DNA from: Flavisericum labens
GTDB taxonomy: Bacteria; Bacteroidota; Bacteroidia; Flavobacteriales; Flavobacteriaceae
Assembly: GCF_045446075.1 (NCBI RefSeq)
Contig: NZ_JBJJBQ010000007.1
Coordinates: forward strand, 111,389-175,388
Reading direction: 5' to 3'
Length of the DNA stretch: 64,000 nucleotides
Shown: piece by piece, positions 43,973 to 54,500 of the stretch
How the letters are laid out: every line of letters starts with the position of its first letter
How positions within the stretch are numbered: position 1 is the first letter of the stretch
The notes under the pieces: generated by a model
Database searches by the model: none
What the model was told of the DNA's origin: nothing
What the model saw: only the letters and a program-made list of their open reading frames with translations
Made by a program: the position numbers and the translations under genes

Positions 43973-46369
43973 ATGGCAAAAAGGAAATCCAAATCTAAAA
44001 AAACACCCAAAAAGAGTTTGAGCATGCCCAAATTTAACCTAAGCAACCAGCAAAAATTGGTGTTGGGAAGTTTCTTGGCCATATTAGGGTTGCTCCTTTT
44101 TATAGCCTTTGTATCGTTTTTGTTTACCGGTAAAGCCGACCAAAGTACTTTAAGTGAGTTTGCATCACGCGACTTAGAAACCCAAAATTGGCTCAGCAAA
44201 TCTGGAGCCTGGTTAAGCGATTTTTTTATTCAACGAGGTTTTGGTGTGGCGTCGTTTATATTCTCTGGTTTGATTTTTTTATCTGGAGCTTATGTACTTA
44301 TGGACATTAATAAAGCCAAACTGAGAAAGCATTGGTTTTGGGGTATTCTTATTGTTATCTGGACATCCATTTTGTTAGGTTTTTTTAGCTCCAAGAATGA
44401 TATTTTGGGTGGTACCATTGGTTATGAACTTAACAGTTTTCTGCAAGATTACATTGGGAAAATAGGCACTTTCCTCTTATTGTTGTTTGGCCTAATAACT
44501 TATTTGGCCATTCGTTTTAAAATGACTTTTGAAAGTTTTACAAACCTTTTTAAATCGGCAAAAAAAGATATTAAAGACGAACTTTCAAGTATGAAAGAAG
44601 ATGTTATGGTTCCGTTGGACAATAATCTTTCAGAAGAAGCTCAAGCCATTAAATCGGCTTTTGAAATCCCTTTGGATAATAAAGAAGATACCGGACAAAC
44701 TTTAAAATCTAATAAAGAATCCGAGAAGAAAGATGAGCCTGCAAAACTAGAAGTCAATGTAAATAACGAGGAAGAAAAATCAGAACTCGAAATAAAAGTT
44801 GAAGAAGTTAAGGAAGAAACTTCTGAAACTGATAATTTAGCCAACAAACTTGTTGAAGATTTTGGGCAATTTGACCCCACCTTAGAATTAGCAAAATATC
44901 AATTCCCAACATTAGACCTTCTTAAAAAGTACGATACCGAAGGTATTAAAATCAACCAAGAAGAACTAGAGGAAAACAAAAACCGCATTGTTGATACCCT
45001 CAACAATTATAAGATTGGCATTGCAAGCATCAAAGCCACGATAGGTCCTACGGTAACACTTTATGAAATTGTACCAGACGCAGGGATCCGAATTTCAAAA
45101 ATTAAAAATCTAGAAGACGATATTGCATTATCGCTTTCTGCTTTAGGCATACGTATTATCGCGCCCATTCCAGGCAAAGGCACTATTGGTATTGAGGTGC
45201 CGAATAAAACCTCTACCATTGTCTCCATGCGCTCGGTCATTGCATCGAAAAAATTTCAAAATTCAGAAATGCAACTTCCTATCGCATTAGGGAAAACAAT
45301 TAGCAATGAGACCTTTGTAGTCGATTTGGCAAAAATGCCACACTTACTTATGGCTGGTGCAACTGGTCAAGGTAAATCGGTTGGACTTAACGCCGTTTTA
45401 ACGTCCTTACTTTATAAAAAACATCCAGCCGAAGTCAAGTTTATTTTGGTCGACCCTAAAAAAGTTGAACTAACGCTTTTCAATAAAATTGAACGTCATT
45501 ATTTAGCAAAACTGCCAGATAGCGAAGAAGCGATAATTACCGATAACACTAAAGTAATCAATACCTTGAATTCATTGTGTATTGAAATGGACAATCGTTA
45601 CGAGTTGTTAAAAAACGCCATGTGCCGAAACATAGCAGAATACAATGCTAAGTTCAAAGCTAGAAAGCTTAATCCTAATGATGGGCACCAGTTTTTACCT
45701 TATATCGTTTTGGTGGTTGATGAGTTTGCCGATTTAATTATGACGGCAGGAAAAGAGGTTGAAACACCCATTGCGCGTTTGGCTCAATTGGCTCGTGCTA
45801 TTGGCATTCATTTAATTATAGCCACGCAACGGCCTTCTGTTAACGTTATTACGGGCATTATTAAAGCCAACTTCCCGGCGCGTATCGCTTTTAGGGTTAC
45901 CTCTAAAATAGATTCTCGTACCATTTTAGATGGCTCTGGTGCTGACCAGCTTATTGGTCGCGGTGATATGCTTTACACACAAGGCAACGACGTAATTCGT
46001 GTGCAGTGTGCCTTTGTCGATACGCCAGAGGTTGAAAGAATTACCGATTTTATTGGTTCACAAAAAGCATACCCTGAGGCTTATTTGCTTCCTGAATATG
46101 TTGGCGAAGAAAGTGGCACAGGTCTTGATGTAGATATATCGGATAGGGACGCCCTCTTTAAAGACGCTGCTATAGTACTGGTAACAGCACAACAAGGTTC
46201 GGCTTCGTTGTTACAGCGAAAATTGAAATTGGGCTACAATAGGGCTGGAAGATTAATTGACCAATTGGAGGCCGCAGGTATCGTTGGACCATTTGAAGGC
46301 AGTAAAGCCAGACAGGTTTTAGTTCCAGATATTACGGCGCTTGAAAAACTTTTAGAAAACGAATTATAA
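43973..46369 (+). CDS. ftsK: DNA translocase FtsK/SpoIIIE
   Basis: A 798-residue protein that pumps chromosome ends to each daughter cell during division. About four N-terminal membrane segments (from 28 to 185) are followed by an acidic, low-complexity linker (about 215-310), then the motor. The Walker A box is G-A-T-G-Q-G-K-S (about 462), the Walker B is L-V-V-D-E-F-A-D, and the C-terminal gamma domain (about 730-798) has the winged-helix G-S-A-S-L-L-Q-R-K-L-K-L-G-Y-N-R-A-G-R that reads KOPS sites. The next gene starts nine bases after it. Confidence 0.95.
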   Translation: MAKRKSKSKKTPKKSLSMPKFNLSNQQKLVLGSFLAILGLLLFIAFVSFLFTGKADQSTLSEFASRDLETQNWLSKSGAWLSDFFIQRGFGVASFIFSGLIFLSGAYVLMDINKAKLRKHWFWGILIVIWTSILLGFFSSKNDILGGTIGYELNSFLQDYIGKIGTFLLLLFGLITYLAIRFKMTFESFTNLFKSAKKDIKDELSSMKEDVMVPLDNNLSEEAQAIKSAFEIPLDNKEDTGQTLKSNKESEKKDEPAKLEVNVNNEEEKSELEIKVEEVKEETSETDNLANKLVEDFGQFDPTLELAKYQFPTLDLLKKYDTEGIKINQEELEENKNRIVDTLNNYKIGIASIKATIGPTVTLYEIVPDAGIRISKIKNLEDDIALSLSALGIRIIAPIPGKGTIGIEVPNKTSTIVSMRSVIASKKFQNSEMQLPIALGKTISNETFVVDLAKMPHLLMAGATGQGKSVGLNAVLTSLLYKKHPAEVKFILVDPKKVELTLFNKIERHYLAKLPDSEEAIITDNTKVINTLNSLCIEMDNRYELLKNAMCRNIAEYNAKFKARKLNPNDGHQFLPYIVLVVDEFADLIMTAGKEVETPIARLAQLARAIGIHLIIATQRPSVNVITGIIKANFPARIAFRVTSKIDSRTILDGSGADQLIGRGDMLYTQGNDVIRVQCAFVDTPEVERITDFIGSQKAYPEAYLLPEYVGEESGTGLDVDISDRDALFKDAAIVLVTAQQGSASLLQRKLKLGYNRAGRLIDQLEAAGIVGPFEGSKARQVLVPDITALEKLLENEL

Positions 46370-46378
46370 CTTGAAAAA

Positions 46379-47014
46379 ATGAAAAAACTATTTGCTATTC
46401 TATTGATTACGGTTTCTGTTAATGCATTTGCGCAAAATAAGGCCAAAGCATTGTTAAACGAGGTTTCAGAAAAAGTAAAAAACTACGAGAATATCTCAAT
46501 TGATTTTAAGTATACCCTCGAAAACATTTCTGAAAATATAAAGCAAGAAACAAAAGGTGATGTCGTTTTAGAAGGTGAAAAATACCGATTAAATATACTT
46601 GGGGTTACCCGTTTGTTTGATGGTAAAACGCTTTATAGTATTAGTCCTGAGGACGAAGAAGTAACCATTTCTACTCATATTGAAGATGAAAACGACGATA
46701 TAACACCCAGTAAAATGTTATCGTTTTATGAAGAAGGCTACACTTACGAAACCGACATTGAGCAAAATATAAAAGGAAGAAAAATTCAGTATATAAGGCT
46801 AACCCCTATCGATTCTAATTCTGAAATAAAAAATATTCTTTTAGGCATTGATGCAAATACCAAACATATTTACAATTTAATTCAAGTTGGTAAAAACGGA
46901 ACGAAAACAACTTTAACTGTTAATTCTTTTAAAACAAACACACCTATTTCTAAAAGCTTGTTTACATTTGACGCGAGCAAATACAAAGATTACTATATCA
47001 ACAAACTAGATTAG
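46379..47014 (+). CDS. LolA-like outer-membrane lipoprotein carrier
   Basis: A 211-residue periplasmic protein with a signal peptide (1-18, A-F-A-Q), then the LolA-type curved barrel: a helix A-K-A-L-L-N-E-V-S-E-K-V and strands such as I-S-I-D-F-K-Y-T-L-E and G-D-V-V-L-E-G-E-K-Y-R-L. It should carry lipoproteins from the inner to the outer membrane. Flavobacterial LolA homologues are divergent, so this is by domain pattern and genome position. It lies nine bases after ftsK and ahead of an LptF/G-type permease, an envelope-biogenesis operon. Confidence 0.85.
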   Translation: MKKLFAILLITVSVNAFAQNKAKALLNEVSEKVKNYENISIDFKYTLENISENIKQETKGDVVLEGEKYRLNILGVTRLFDGKTLYSISPEDEEVTISTHIEDENDDITPSKMLSFYEEGYTYETDIEQNIKGRKIQYIRLTPIDSNSEIKNILLGIDANTKHIYNLIQVGKNGTKTTLTVNSFKTNTPISKSLFTFDASKYKDYYINKLD

Positions 47015-47117
47015 ACAAAACCTTTTTAGGTAAGTCCATTAGATATTCAAAACCAAAAACATCAATAATTTCGAGGCAACCTTCGGAAACAATTAAATCT
47101 CGATGATCGAGTAACGT

Positions 47118-49097
47118 GTGAAAATTTTAGACCGCTACATATTAACCACCTACCTAAAAACTTTTTTCAGCGTGTTTATCATACTCATGCTGATTTTTGT
47201 TTTACAGACTATTTGGCTATATATAAAAGAGTTGGCCGGTAAAGATTTGGATCTTATCATTATCTTTAAGTTTTTGGCTTATTTTTTGCCAAAACTTATT
47301 CCTTTAGTTTTACCTCTAACTATTCTTTTATCCTCAATTATGGTTTTCGGTAGTTTTGCCGAAAACTACGAATTCGCTGCCATGAAATCTACGGGCATTT
47401 CGTTGCAACGTGCTATGTCCGGGCTTAGCGTATTCATTGTGATATTGGGCATCACCACCTTTTTCTTTTCGAACAACGTTATTCCATGGGCAGAACTTAA
47501 TTCATATAATTTAAGAAGGAACATTGCCAAGTTAAAACCAGCCATGGTTATTGCTGAAGGGCAATTTAACAGTATTGATAATACAGATTATAATATAAAA
47601 GTTGAGAAAAAAAGTGGTGACCGTGGACAGTTTTTAGAAGATGTTACCATACACGTAAAAGATGTAAATGGGCGTAAAAACACTACCGTCATCATAGCCA
47701 AAACTGGTGAATTAACCAGTCCGGAAGGTTCGAATGTTTTAAAGCTTATATTAAATAACGGTCATGTTTATAAAGATAATCCGGGAGGAAGCAATAAATT
47801 AAAAGTTAGGAATAGGCAGACATTTGCGAAGAGTGCTTTTGAGAAAAAAATAATCAATATCGATTTATCCGATATGAATAATGTTGATTTCGATGAACAA
47901 TCGCAAACCGACAAATATAATATGTTAGATGTAATGGACCTTGATACGACAATAGACTCTCTAATCAAGAAAAGTGAAACAGACCACGAAACATTTTCAA
48001 AAAATTTACATGTAAGATCTGGCATGCCTCAAATTCAAAAGAATATACCAGTTAAACAAATTGAAAAAACTGAATACACAGGAGATATTCTCGATATTTT
48101 TGATACAAAAAAGAAAATTGAGTTGGTGGAATCTTCATTAAGAACTGTTGGTTCGTCCAATCAGCTTATCTCTTCAAAAAAGACAATAATAAAAACTTCG
48201 AAGTCTTGGTTAAACAAACATATAATTTCATTTCATGAAAAATTCGCTTTAGCCTTTGCCTGTATCATCCTCTTTTTTGTTGGTGCCCCGTTGGGTGCTT
48301 TAATTAGAAAAGGCGGTATGGGCTTACCTATGGTTATTGCTATTTTATTATTTTTAACCTACCACTTTATTGGAATTTTTGCTACCAATAGTGCAAAAAA
48401 TGGAGGGTTCAATCCTATTTTAGCGAGTTGGTTTTCTACATTACTCATGCTTCCATTAGGTATATTTTTAACAAAAAGAGCAACTGCCGATAAAAGTTTA
48501 TTTGATTTTGACAGCATCACTGAGCCTTTAAAACGAATATTTAAAATCAAAGAAAAAGATTCGGTTGATTATAAATTCCTTAGCAATCTTAATAACAATG
48601 AACTTATTGAGTTAATAAGCGATTACGAGTCTCTGGGACATGAAGAACCAGTAAGGTTTGAAGCCATAAAGCTATTAAATGCAAGAGGATTAGAAACGCC
48701 TCAGCTTGAGGAAATCGGTGTTTTTCTTGATAAAGCATTTTTAAAATCTGAACAAATTGTAAAGAACTATTCAAATCACGTGAAGTTTGCGAAAGCACTC
48801 TATTTCATAGGGGTAGCGTTATTAGTTTTATTTTTCGTGTTTAAAAACAATAAATTGCCTTCATTAGCACAACCTGCCATTCAACTAAGTGTAGTATCTT
48901 TAGTTTTATTCGTTATTTATTACTTAAAATCAATTAAAAACGTCTACCAATTTTACGGTCATATTAACAAGAATAGAAAACGACCTAAGATATACCTTTT
49001 AATGATTGGCTTACCACTTTATATAATTGTACACCTCTTCCTTAATCAAAAAATAAAGGAAGACTTAAAACAAAACTGTTTAGAATCTTTAAAATAA
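47118..49097 (+). CDS. LptF/LptG-family permease
   Basis: A 659-residue permease of the LPS export complex, with start GTG 47118 (M-K-I-L-D-R-Y-I-L-T-T-Y-L). Three N-terminal membrane segments (about 12-130) surround the coupling region A-M-K-S-T-G-I-S-L-Q-R, a periplasmic beta-jellyroll domain follows (about 130-370), then three more membrane segments (375-455). The C-terminal 200 residues add a helical region and two or three extra membrane segments, which is longer than E. coli LptF/G. It should move LPS with an LptB ATPase, which is not in the window. Confidence 0.88.
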   Translation: MKILDRYILTTYLKTFFSVFIILMLIFVLQTIWLYIKELAGKDLDLIIIFKFLAYFLPKLIPLVLPLTILLSSIMVFGSFAENYEFAAMKSTGISLQRAMSGLSVFIVILGITTFFFSNNVIPWAELNSYNLRRNIAKLKPAMVIAEGQFNSIDNTDYNIKVEKKSGDRGQFLEDVTIHVKDVNGRKNTTVIIAKTGELTSPEGSNVLKLILNNGHVYKDNPGGSNKLKVRNRQTFAKSAFEKKIINIDLSDMNNVDFDEQSQTDKYNMLDVMDLDTTIDSLIKKSETDHETFSKNLHVRSGMPQIQKNIPVKQIEKTEYTGDILDIFDTKKKIELVESSLRTVGSSNQLISSKKTIIKTSKSWLNKHIISFHEKFALAFACIILFFVGAPLGALIRKGGMGLPMVIAILLFLTYHFIGIFATNSAKNGGFNPILASWFSTLLMLPLGIFLTKRATADKSLFDFDSITEPLKRIFKIKEKDSVDYKFLSNLNNNELIELISDYESLGHEEPVRFEAIKLLNARGLETPQLEEIGVFLDKAFLKSEQIVKNYSNHVKFAKALYFIGVALLVLFFVFKNNKLPSLAQPAIQLSVVSLVLFVIYYLKSIKNVYQFYGHINKNRKRPKIYLLMIGLPLYIIVHLFLNQKIKEDLKQNCLESLK

Positions 49098-49101
49098 GCA
49101 A

Positions 49102-49109
49102 TATATTTG
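49102..49109 (+). promoter_or_regulatory. -7 promoter box of ribB
   Basis: TATATTTG matches TAnnTTTG, with a near -33 box TTTA at 49079-49082, 19 bases apart. It puts the transcription start at about the ATG of 49114, so I prefer the ATG at 49129. Confidence 0.55.
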
Positions 49110-49128
49110 CCGCATGAATGTAGGAACC

Positions 49129-50274
49129 ATGACACATAAAAGCACGTCTGAAATTAAATTGAACACCATAAAAGAAGCCATTGACGATATAAGAAACGGA
49201 AAAGTTATTATTGTTGTTGATGATGAAAACCGTGAAAATGAAGGCGATTTTTTGGCTGCGGCAGATAAGGTTACGCCAGAAGTTATCAACTTTATGGCTA
49301 CTCAGGGCCGTGGATTAATTTGTGTACCACTTACGGAAAATAGATGTGATGATTTGGAACTAGACATGATGGTGCGCAATAATACCGACCACATGGAAAC
49401 CGCTTTTACCGTTTCGGTTGATTTACGTGGAAAAGGTGTTACAACTGGTATTTCTGCTTCAGATAGAGCTAAAACAGTGAAAGCATTGATTGACAGGGAC
49501 ACCAAACCTTTTGAATTGGCCAGACCTGGTCATATATTTCCTTTAGTAGCAAAAGAAGGGGGTGTTTTAAGGAGAACTGGACATACAGAAGCGGCTATTG
49601 ATTTTGCTCGATTGGCTGGCTTGAACCCAGCAGGTGTTATAGTAGAAATTATGAATGAAGACGGTTCAATGGCGCGCCTTCCTCAACTTTGCGAAGTAGC
49701 AAAAACGCTAGATTTAAAGATTGTTTCTATTGAGGATTTGGTTGCTTACAGAATGCAGCACGATTCTTTGATTGAGAAAAAAGAAGACTTTGACATCGAA
49801 ACACGCTTTGGAAGTTTTAGATTAATAGCCTACCAGCAAACCACTAACAATCAAATACATATAGCTTTAACAAAAGGCCAATGGAAAGATAATGAAGAGG
49901 TGTTGACCAGAATAAATTCTACTTTGGTGAATAATGATATTCTTGGCACACTTACCAATAACGCCGACAAACAATTGGACAACATGTTTAAGGTTATAAA
50001 TGATGCTGGAAAAGGTGCTATTATTTTTATAAACCAAGAATCACAATCTACCAATATTCTAAATAGATTGTCGTTTTTAAAAGAAAATCAACAAGAAAAT
50101 ACGATTACCAAAGCACCAAAAATTAAAATGGACAACAGAGATTTTGGTATTGGAGCTCAAATACTTCACGATTTAAACATTCATAAGTTACGTTTAATTT
50201 CTAACTCTGGCCAAACCAAGCGTGTTGGACTAATTGGTTACGGCTTAGAGATTGTTGACTACGTTAATTATTAA
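49129..50274 (+). CDS. ribB: 3,4-dihydroxy-2-butanone-4-phosphate synthase with degenerate GTP cyclohydrolase II domain
   Basis: A 381-residue riboflavin-pathway protein with RibBA layout. The first half is an intact synthase that makes dihydroxybutanone phosphate from ribulose 5-phosphate: D-D-E-N-R-E-N-E-G-D-F, R-P-G-H-I-F-P-L, and H-T-E-A-A-I-D-F-A-R-L-A-G all remain. The second half aligns with GTP cyclohydrolase II but has lost the zinc ligands: the usual C-D-C-G-x-Q-L site reads N-N-A-D-K-Q-L, and no cysteine remains in it. It is thus probably inactive for GTP, and a separate ribA must exist. Its stop codon interlocks with that of the opposite lipoprotein gene (TTAA). Confidence 0.9.
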   Translation: MTHKSTSEIKLNTIKEAIDDIRNGKVIIVVDDENRENEGDFLAAADKVTPEVINFMATQGRGLICVPLTENRCDDLELDMMVRNNTDHMETAFTVSVDLRGKGVTTGISASDRAKTVKALIDRDTKPFELARPGHIFPLVAKEGGVLRRTGHTEAAIDFARLAGLNPAGVIVEIMNEDGSMARLPQLCEVAKTLDLKIVSIEDLVAYRMQHDSLIEKKEDFDIETRFGSFRLIAYQQTTNNQIHIALTKGQWKDNEEVLTRINSTLVNNDILGTLTNNADKQLDNMFKVINDAGKGAIIFINQESQSTNILNRLSFLKENQQENTITKAPKIKMDNRDFGIGAQILHDLNIHKLRLISNSGQTKRVGLIGYGLEIVDYVNY

Positions 50275-51233
50275 TCTACTACTTCAAATTCTTTTAGTAA
50301 TCCTTTTTCCCTCGCATTTGGTACTTCTGCTATAAAGGCATACTTGCCAGGTTTTAAATTAACTTGAAAATATCCAGTGCTTCCCTCATCATCATCATTA
50401 TAACCACCCATAAAAGTTAATCCATTTGGAACAGGTGTAATAAATCCTTTAGGGTCGTACCAAACCATCCAAGCTTCCAAAGCATCAACATCTGCAATAT
50501 CATCAAGTTTTACTAAATGTACATCTGAGGTTGCAAAATTTTCATGTAATTTCTGATTAATGATATTTACCTCAAATATATGTTCGCCTTTTTTTAGGTC
50601 TCCTGAAATATGAAAACCATCTTCTTTTATATCAATTGTATTAGTCGCTATTGGAGGTCCTGAATCACTTTTAGCATCTGTTACGTAAACTTCTTTAATC
50701 ATACCCATTGTAGAATGAAATTTACCATTAGCCATCTTTACATAACATTCAACACTATGGAGACCAGGCTCTAAATTAAGTGTTGAAATTCCGCTTAACT
50801 TTGGAGCAATTAAGCCAGATCCTCCACTTGGAACTGCTTGGCTAAACCACTTTGGCATTTTACCAAAAGCAGCAAAGCCTTCTTCGGTTTTTCCTTCATT
50901 AATTAAATCCATACCTTCTTCAAAAACTGGATCGGCCTCATTTATAAAATTTTCTACTGTTATACCTGCTGGCAATTTTACAAATCGAAAGAAATGCGTT
51001 TCATTGGCACGATTGTCATATTTAAAAGTATTCCAACCTGATGGAATGGTATCTTGCATCTGAAATTCCATACTAAGTGTTACAATATCAATAACATTGG
51101 TGGGTTCTTTTACTAGGTTTTCAACTTCAATTATCACTTCTTCAACAGACTCTGATTTTTTCTCGTTTTTGCACCCGCACAAAATTGTTACCGCGAAAAA
51201 TAGTAATACCAGATTGACAAACTTTGTTTTCAT
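50271..51233 (-). CDS. predicted lipoprotein, unknown function
   Basis: A 320-residue protein with a lipoprotein signal (hydrophobic residues 6-18, then L-C-G-C with Cys21 as the lipidation site). The mature part has two copies of a strand-rich unit with conserved N-G-K-F-H-S-T-M-G-M-I-K-E-V-Y and L-K-P-G-K-Y-A-F-I-A-E-V-P endings, which looks like a beta-sandwich, perhaps a cupredoxin-like or sugar-binding fold, but no copper ligand set is clear. Acidic, and located in an outer leaflet or the periplasm. Function unknown. It has no terminator between it and ribB; both stops overlap. Confidence 0.7.
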   Translation of the reverse strand: MKTKFVNLVLLFFAVTILCGCKNEKKSESVEEVIIEVENLVKEPTNVIDIVTLSMEFQMQDTIPSGWNTFKYDNRANETHFFRFVKLPAGITVENFINEADPVFEEGMDLINEGKTEEGFAAFGKMPKWFSQAVPSGGSGLIAPKLSGISTLNLEPGLHSVECYVKMANGKFHSTMGMIKEVYVTDAKSDSGPPIATNTIDIKEDGFHISGDLKKGEHIFEVNIINQKLHENFATSDVHLVKLDDIADVDALEAWMVWYDPKGFITPVPNGLTFMGGYNDDDEGSTGYFQVNLKPGKYAFIAEVPNAREKGLLKEFEVVD

Positions 51234-51243
51234 AGTTTAGTTT

Positions 51244-51294
51244 TAAAAAAATAGGGGAATGAACATCAAAATTAATTTTTGTTATTCCCCTATT
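51244..51294 (-). terminator. terminator downstream of the small 51319 ORF
   Basis: On the minus strand AATAGGGGAAT(A)AAC pairs with the complementary GTTCATTCCCCTATT across a short AT loop and ends in a T-run. It stops minus-strand transcription before the lipoprotein gene. Confidence 0.75.
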
Positions 51295-51318
51295 GAAGGA
51301 TTGATTAATAGCCTCTTT

Positions 51319-51453
51319 TTATTCTTTAGTTATCTCTACGATTTTTACGACTTTATTGTTTAGTAAAATATGTAAGGTGTAAACCCCTTTTTCTAAATGG
51401 TCAATACTCATATAGATTTTGTCCTTACTTTTATTTAGGGTAGAATCGACCAT
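51319..51453 (-). pseudogene. 44-codon ORF resembling the C-terminal end of a secreted protein
   Basis: A minus-strand ORF (ATG at 51453, stop 51319-51321) with peptide M-V-D-S-T-L-N-K-S-K-D-K-I-Y then S-I-D-H-L-E-K-G-V-Y-T-L-H-I-L-L-N-N-K-V-V-K-I-V-E. The last part has the look of the final strands of a DUF3244-like or T9SS-like C-terminal domain (G-x-Y-T-L, then N-N-K-V-V-K). There is no signal peptide and the frame upstream has stops, so it is more likely a fragment of a lost gene than a full one. A terminator follows directly. Confidence 0.4.
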
Positions 51454-51588
51454 TTAATTACCGCTATTACTTTACATGACCAAATTAGACAAACAACCCA
51501 TATATGGATGCAATATATGTTTCAGATGATGCAAGATATGTTACAAGAAAACTAACAAGACTGAAAGACCTTTTTTAAAATCAATCAC

Positions 51589-54500
51589 TTAGCTTTTTTG
51601 AAGATAATCATTCGGCGTGCATTTATAAGCTTCTTTGAAACACTTGATATAATAGGATGGTGTATTAAAACCTACTTGATATGCTACTTCTGATATTGTA
51701 GCATCCGATTTTTTCAAAAGTTCAACAGATAATTTTAAACGTTGCGAACGAATAAATTCTGAAGTACTAGACCCAGTAATGGCTTTTAATTTTCTGTGTA
51801 ATTGTGTTCTGCTCATTCCCATTGCCTTGGAAAAAGCGACACTCGAAAAGTCAGGGTTGACCAAGTTCTTATCCAAAACTGACTTTAATCGCTTTAAAAA
51901 TTCTTCTTCAGTTGAAGAAATGCGTATTTCTGGGTTTAAATCAAAACCCTTACTAAAATGTTTTTGAAGCTTTTGTCTGTTTTCTATAAGCTTTTCAACC
52001 CGCAATTTTAGGGTCTCTGTATTAAATGGTTTGGTTACGTAAGCATCGGCTCCTGTATTTAAGCCTTCTTTTTTTTGGGCCTCACCTACTTTGGCAGTTA
52101 AAAGTATTATAGGAATGTGACTTGTTAGCTCGTTATGTTTTAAAGCATTGCATAGATAAATCCCATCCTCAACAGGCATCATGACATCGCTAATAATTAA
52201 ATCTGGGATATGTTTTAGAGCCATTTCAACGCCAATTTTTCCATTATTGGCCTCAATAATTTTGTAAGCCCCTTTAAAGATGGAAGCCATAAATGTTCTA
52301 ATATCAACATCGTCTTCAACTAAAAGCAAAGTACGGCTATTATCACTCAAATCATCTTCAAAGTGGTTGTTGTATAACTCATCATCATTTTCAACATAAA
52401 TGATTTCTGAAGTTTTAAATGCATTTTTTTCAATAGGAAGAGTAACCATGAATTGTATATTATCTGAATCTAAACTACTAACAACAACTCTTCCTTTCGA
52501 CAAGGATACTAATTCTTTAACAAGCGCAAGACCAACCCCCACACCTTCTTCGGTCGCATCATCTTGATAAAAACGTTCGAACAATTTACCCAAATCTTTT
52601 TTTGTGATTTCCTTGGTGGTATTCGTGACGGATAACACTAAAGCACTTTCTTGCTTATTGGCGTCAAAACTAATAGCACTTGATTCTGGCGCATATTTTA
52701 CGGCATTAGATAATAGGTTTGAAGCAATTTTTTCAATAATATCGGAATCATACCAAGCATTACTTAAATTTTGAATTGTACTGTTTATCTGAATACTTTT
52801 TTCATTGGCTTTATATCGAAACGCTGAAACAATTTGCGTTAGAAGTACCGTTAAATTCCCTTGTGTTACTTTTAAATTAATCTGGCCCGAATCTATTAAA
52901 GATAAATCAACCATTTGATTAACCAAATTAAGCAATCTAGTTGCATTTTGTTTTACCAATCCCAACTCTTTACGGTCTTCGGGCTTTAAATCTTCTTTAG
53001 ACAACTGATGGTCAATAGGACCAGAAATAAGTGTAAGGGGTGTTCTAAATTCATGCGAAATGTTGGTATACAGCTGTGTTTTAAACTCGTCTAACTTTTT
53101 TAAACGTTCGGTTTCCGCATGCTCTAATTGTAATTGCGTTTTTACATTCCATCTAAACTTTAAATACTTGTAGACACCTAAAGACAAAATCAAGAATGCT
53201 AACATATAAAACAATTTCATCGTTGTAGTTAGGTACCATGGCTTTAAAATTGTAAAGGCGAAGGTGGCTGAGTTATTGTTCCAGACACCGTCGTAGTTGG
53301 AGGAAATAACCTCAAAAGTATAAGTGTTTGGCGGTAAATTAGTGTAATGTGCAAAATTGATGCTTTTTGGCGAAATCCAATTATCATCATAATTTAAAAG
53401 TCTATACCTATACTGGTTTCTTTCAGGTTGCGAAAAATGTAAGCTGGAAAATGTAAATGTAACGGTATTTTGATTGTACTTAAACTTAGTGTTTCCCATC
53501 AAAGGTTGTTCTTTGGAAAAGACTTCAAACTTGGAAATGATAGTTTTGGGCTTCACGTTGTTATAAGTGATTTTTTCTGGGCTAAACCAATTAAGCCCTT
53601 CGAGCCCTCCAAAATAAAGAGTGCCTTTAGAATCCTTAAAATAGGCTCCTGTGTTGAACTCGGTATCTTGCAACCCATCGTCAACGCTAAACACCTCGAA
53701 ATCTTCATCAACAGGTTTAAAACGGCATAAACCATTATTTGTACTAAACCATAAATTTTTATCATTGTCTGGCAAAATACCATAAACCACTTGATTGGGC
53801 AGTCCGTCTTTTTCTGTATAAACTTTGATCGTATTATTTGCTATATCGAACTTTTTTAAACCGGCTCCAAAAGTGCCCACCCACAGTGTTTGATTTTCAA
53901 TGAACAGTGACTTTATTTTATCATCTAGGCCTTTAACTTTTGAGATTTTATTGGTTTTAATATCGAGTTTAAAAACGCCTTTATTGTCAGTTCCTATCCA
54001 AAAGTCATTATGGTTTCCTTTTATAAATGCCCGAATATTATTTTGTGTCAACGCCGAATTGGATGTATTAAATTGTTTCATAATACCTTTGTATTTATCA
54101 AATAAAACAATACCATGTCGCTCGGTGGCCAACCAACGGCGGCTTTTCGATTCCTCCAAAATTCGCCAAATAGTATAATTGTTCAACTCGGAAAAAGATA
54201 AATAGTTGCCCGAACTTTCAATAATATTTAACCCGTAACCTTGGTGACCCACCCAAAGTTCTTCTTCAAAATAATTTAAACTAATTATTCTATTACTGTT
54301 TAACGGCGAGTTATCAATAGTGTATGTTGTAAAGGTTTCGTCGTTGGTATTGTGGTAAGTCAGCCCTTTTCCTGAAGTACCAATCCAAAAATTATAGTCT
54401 TTGTCCGTTGTAAAACTTCTAATCATATCAACATTTACGGTTCTTGGCACCTGATTATTGGTAAGAATATTGAATTTAATTAAATGTTCGTCGTAGTAGC

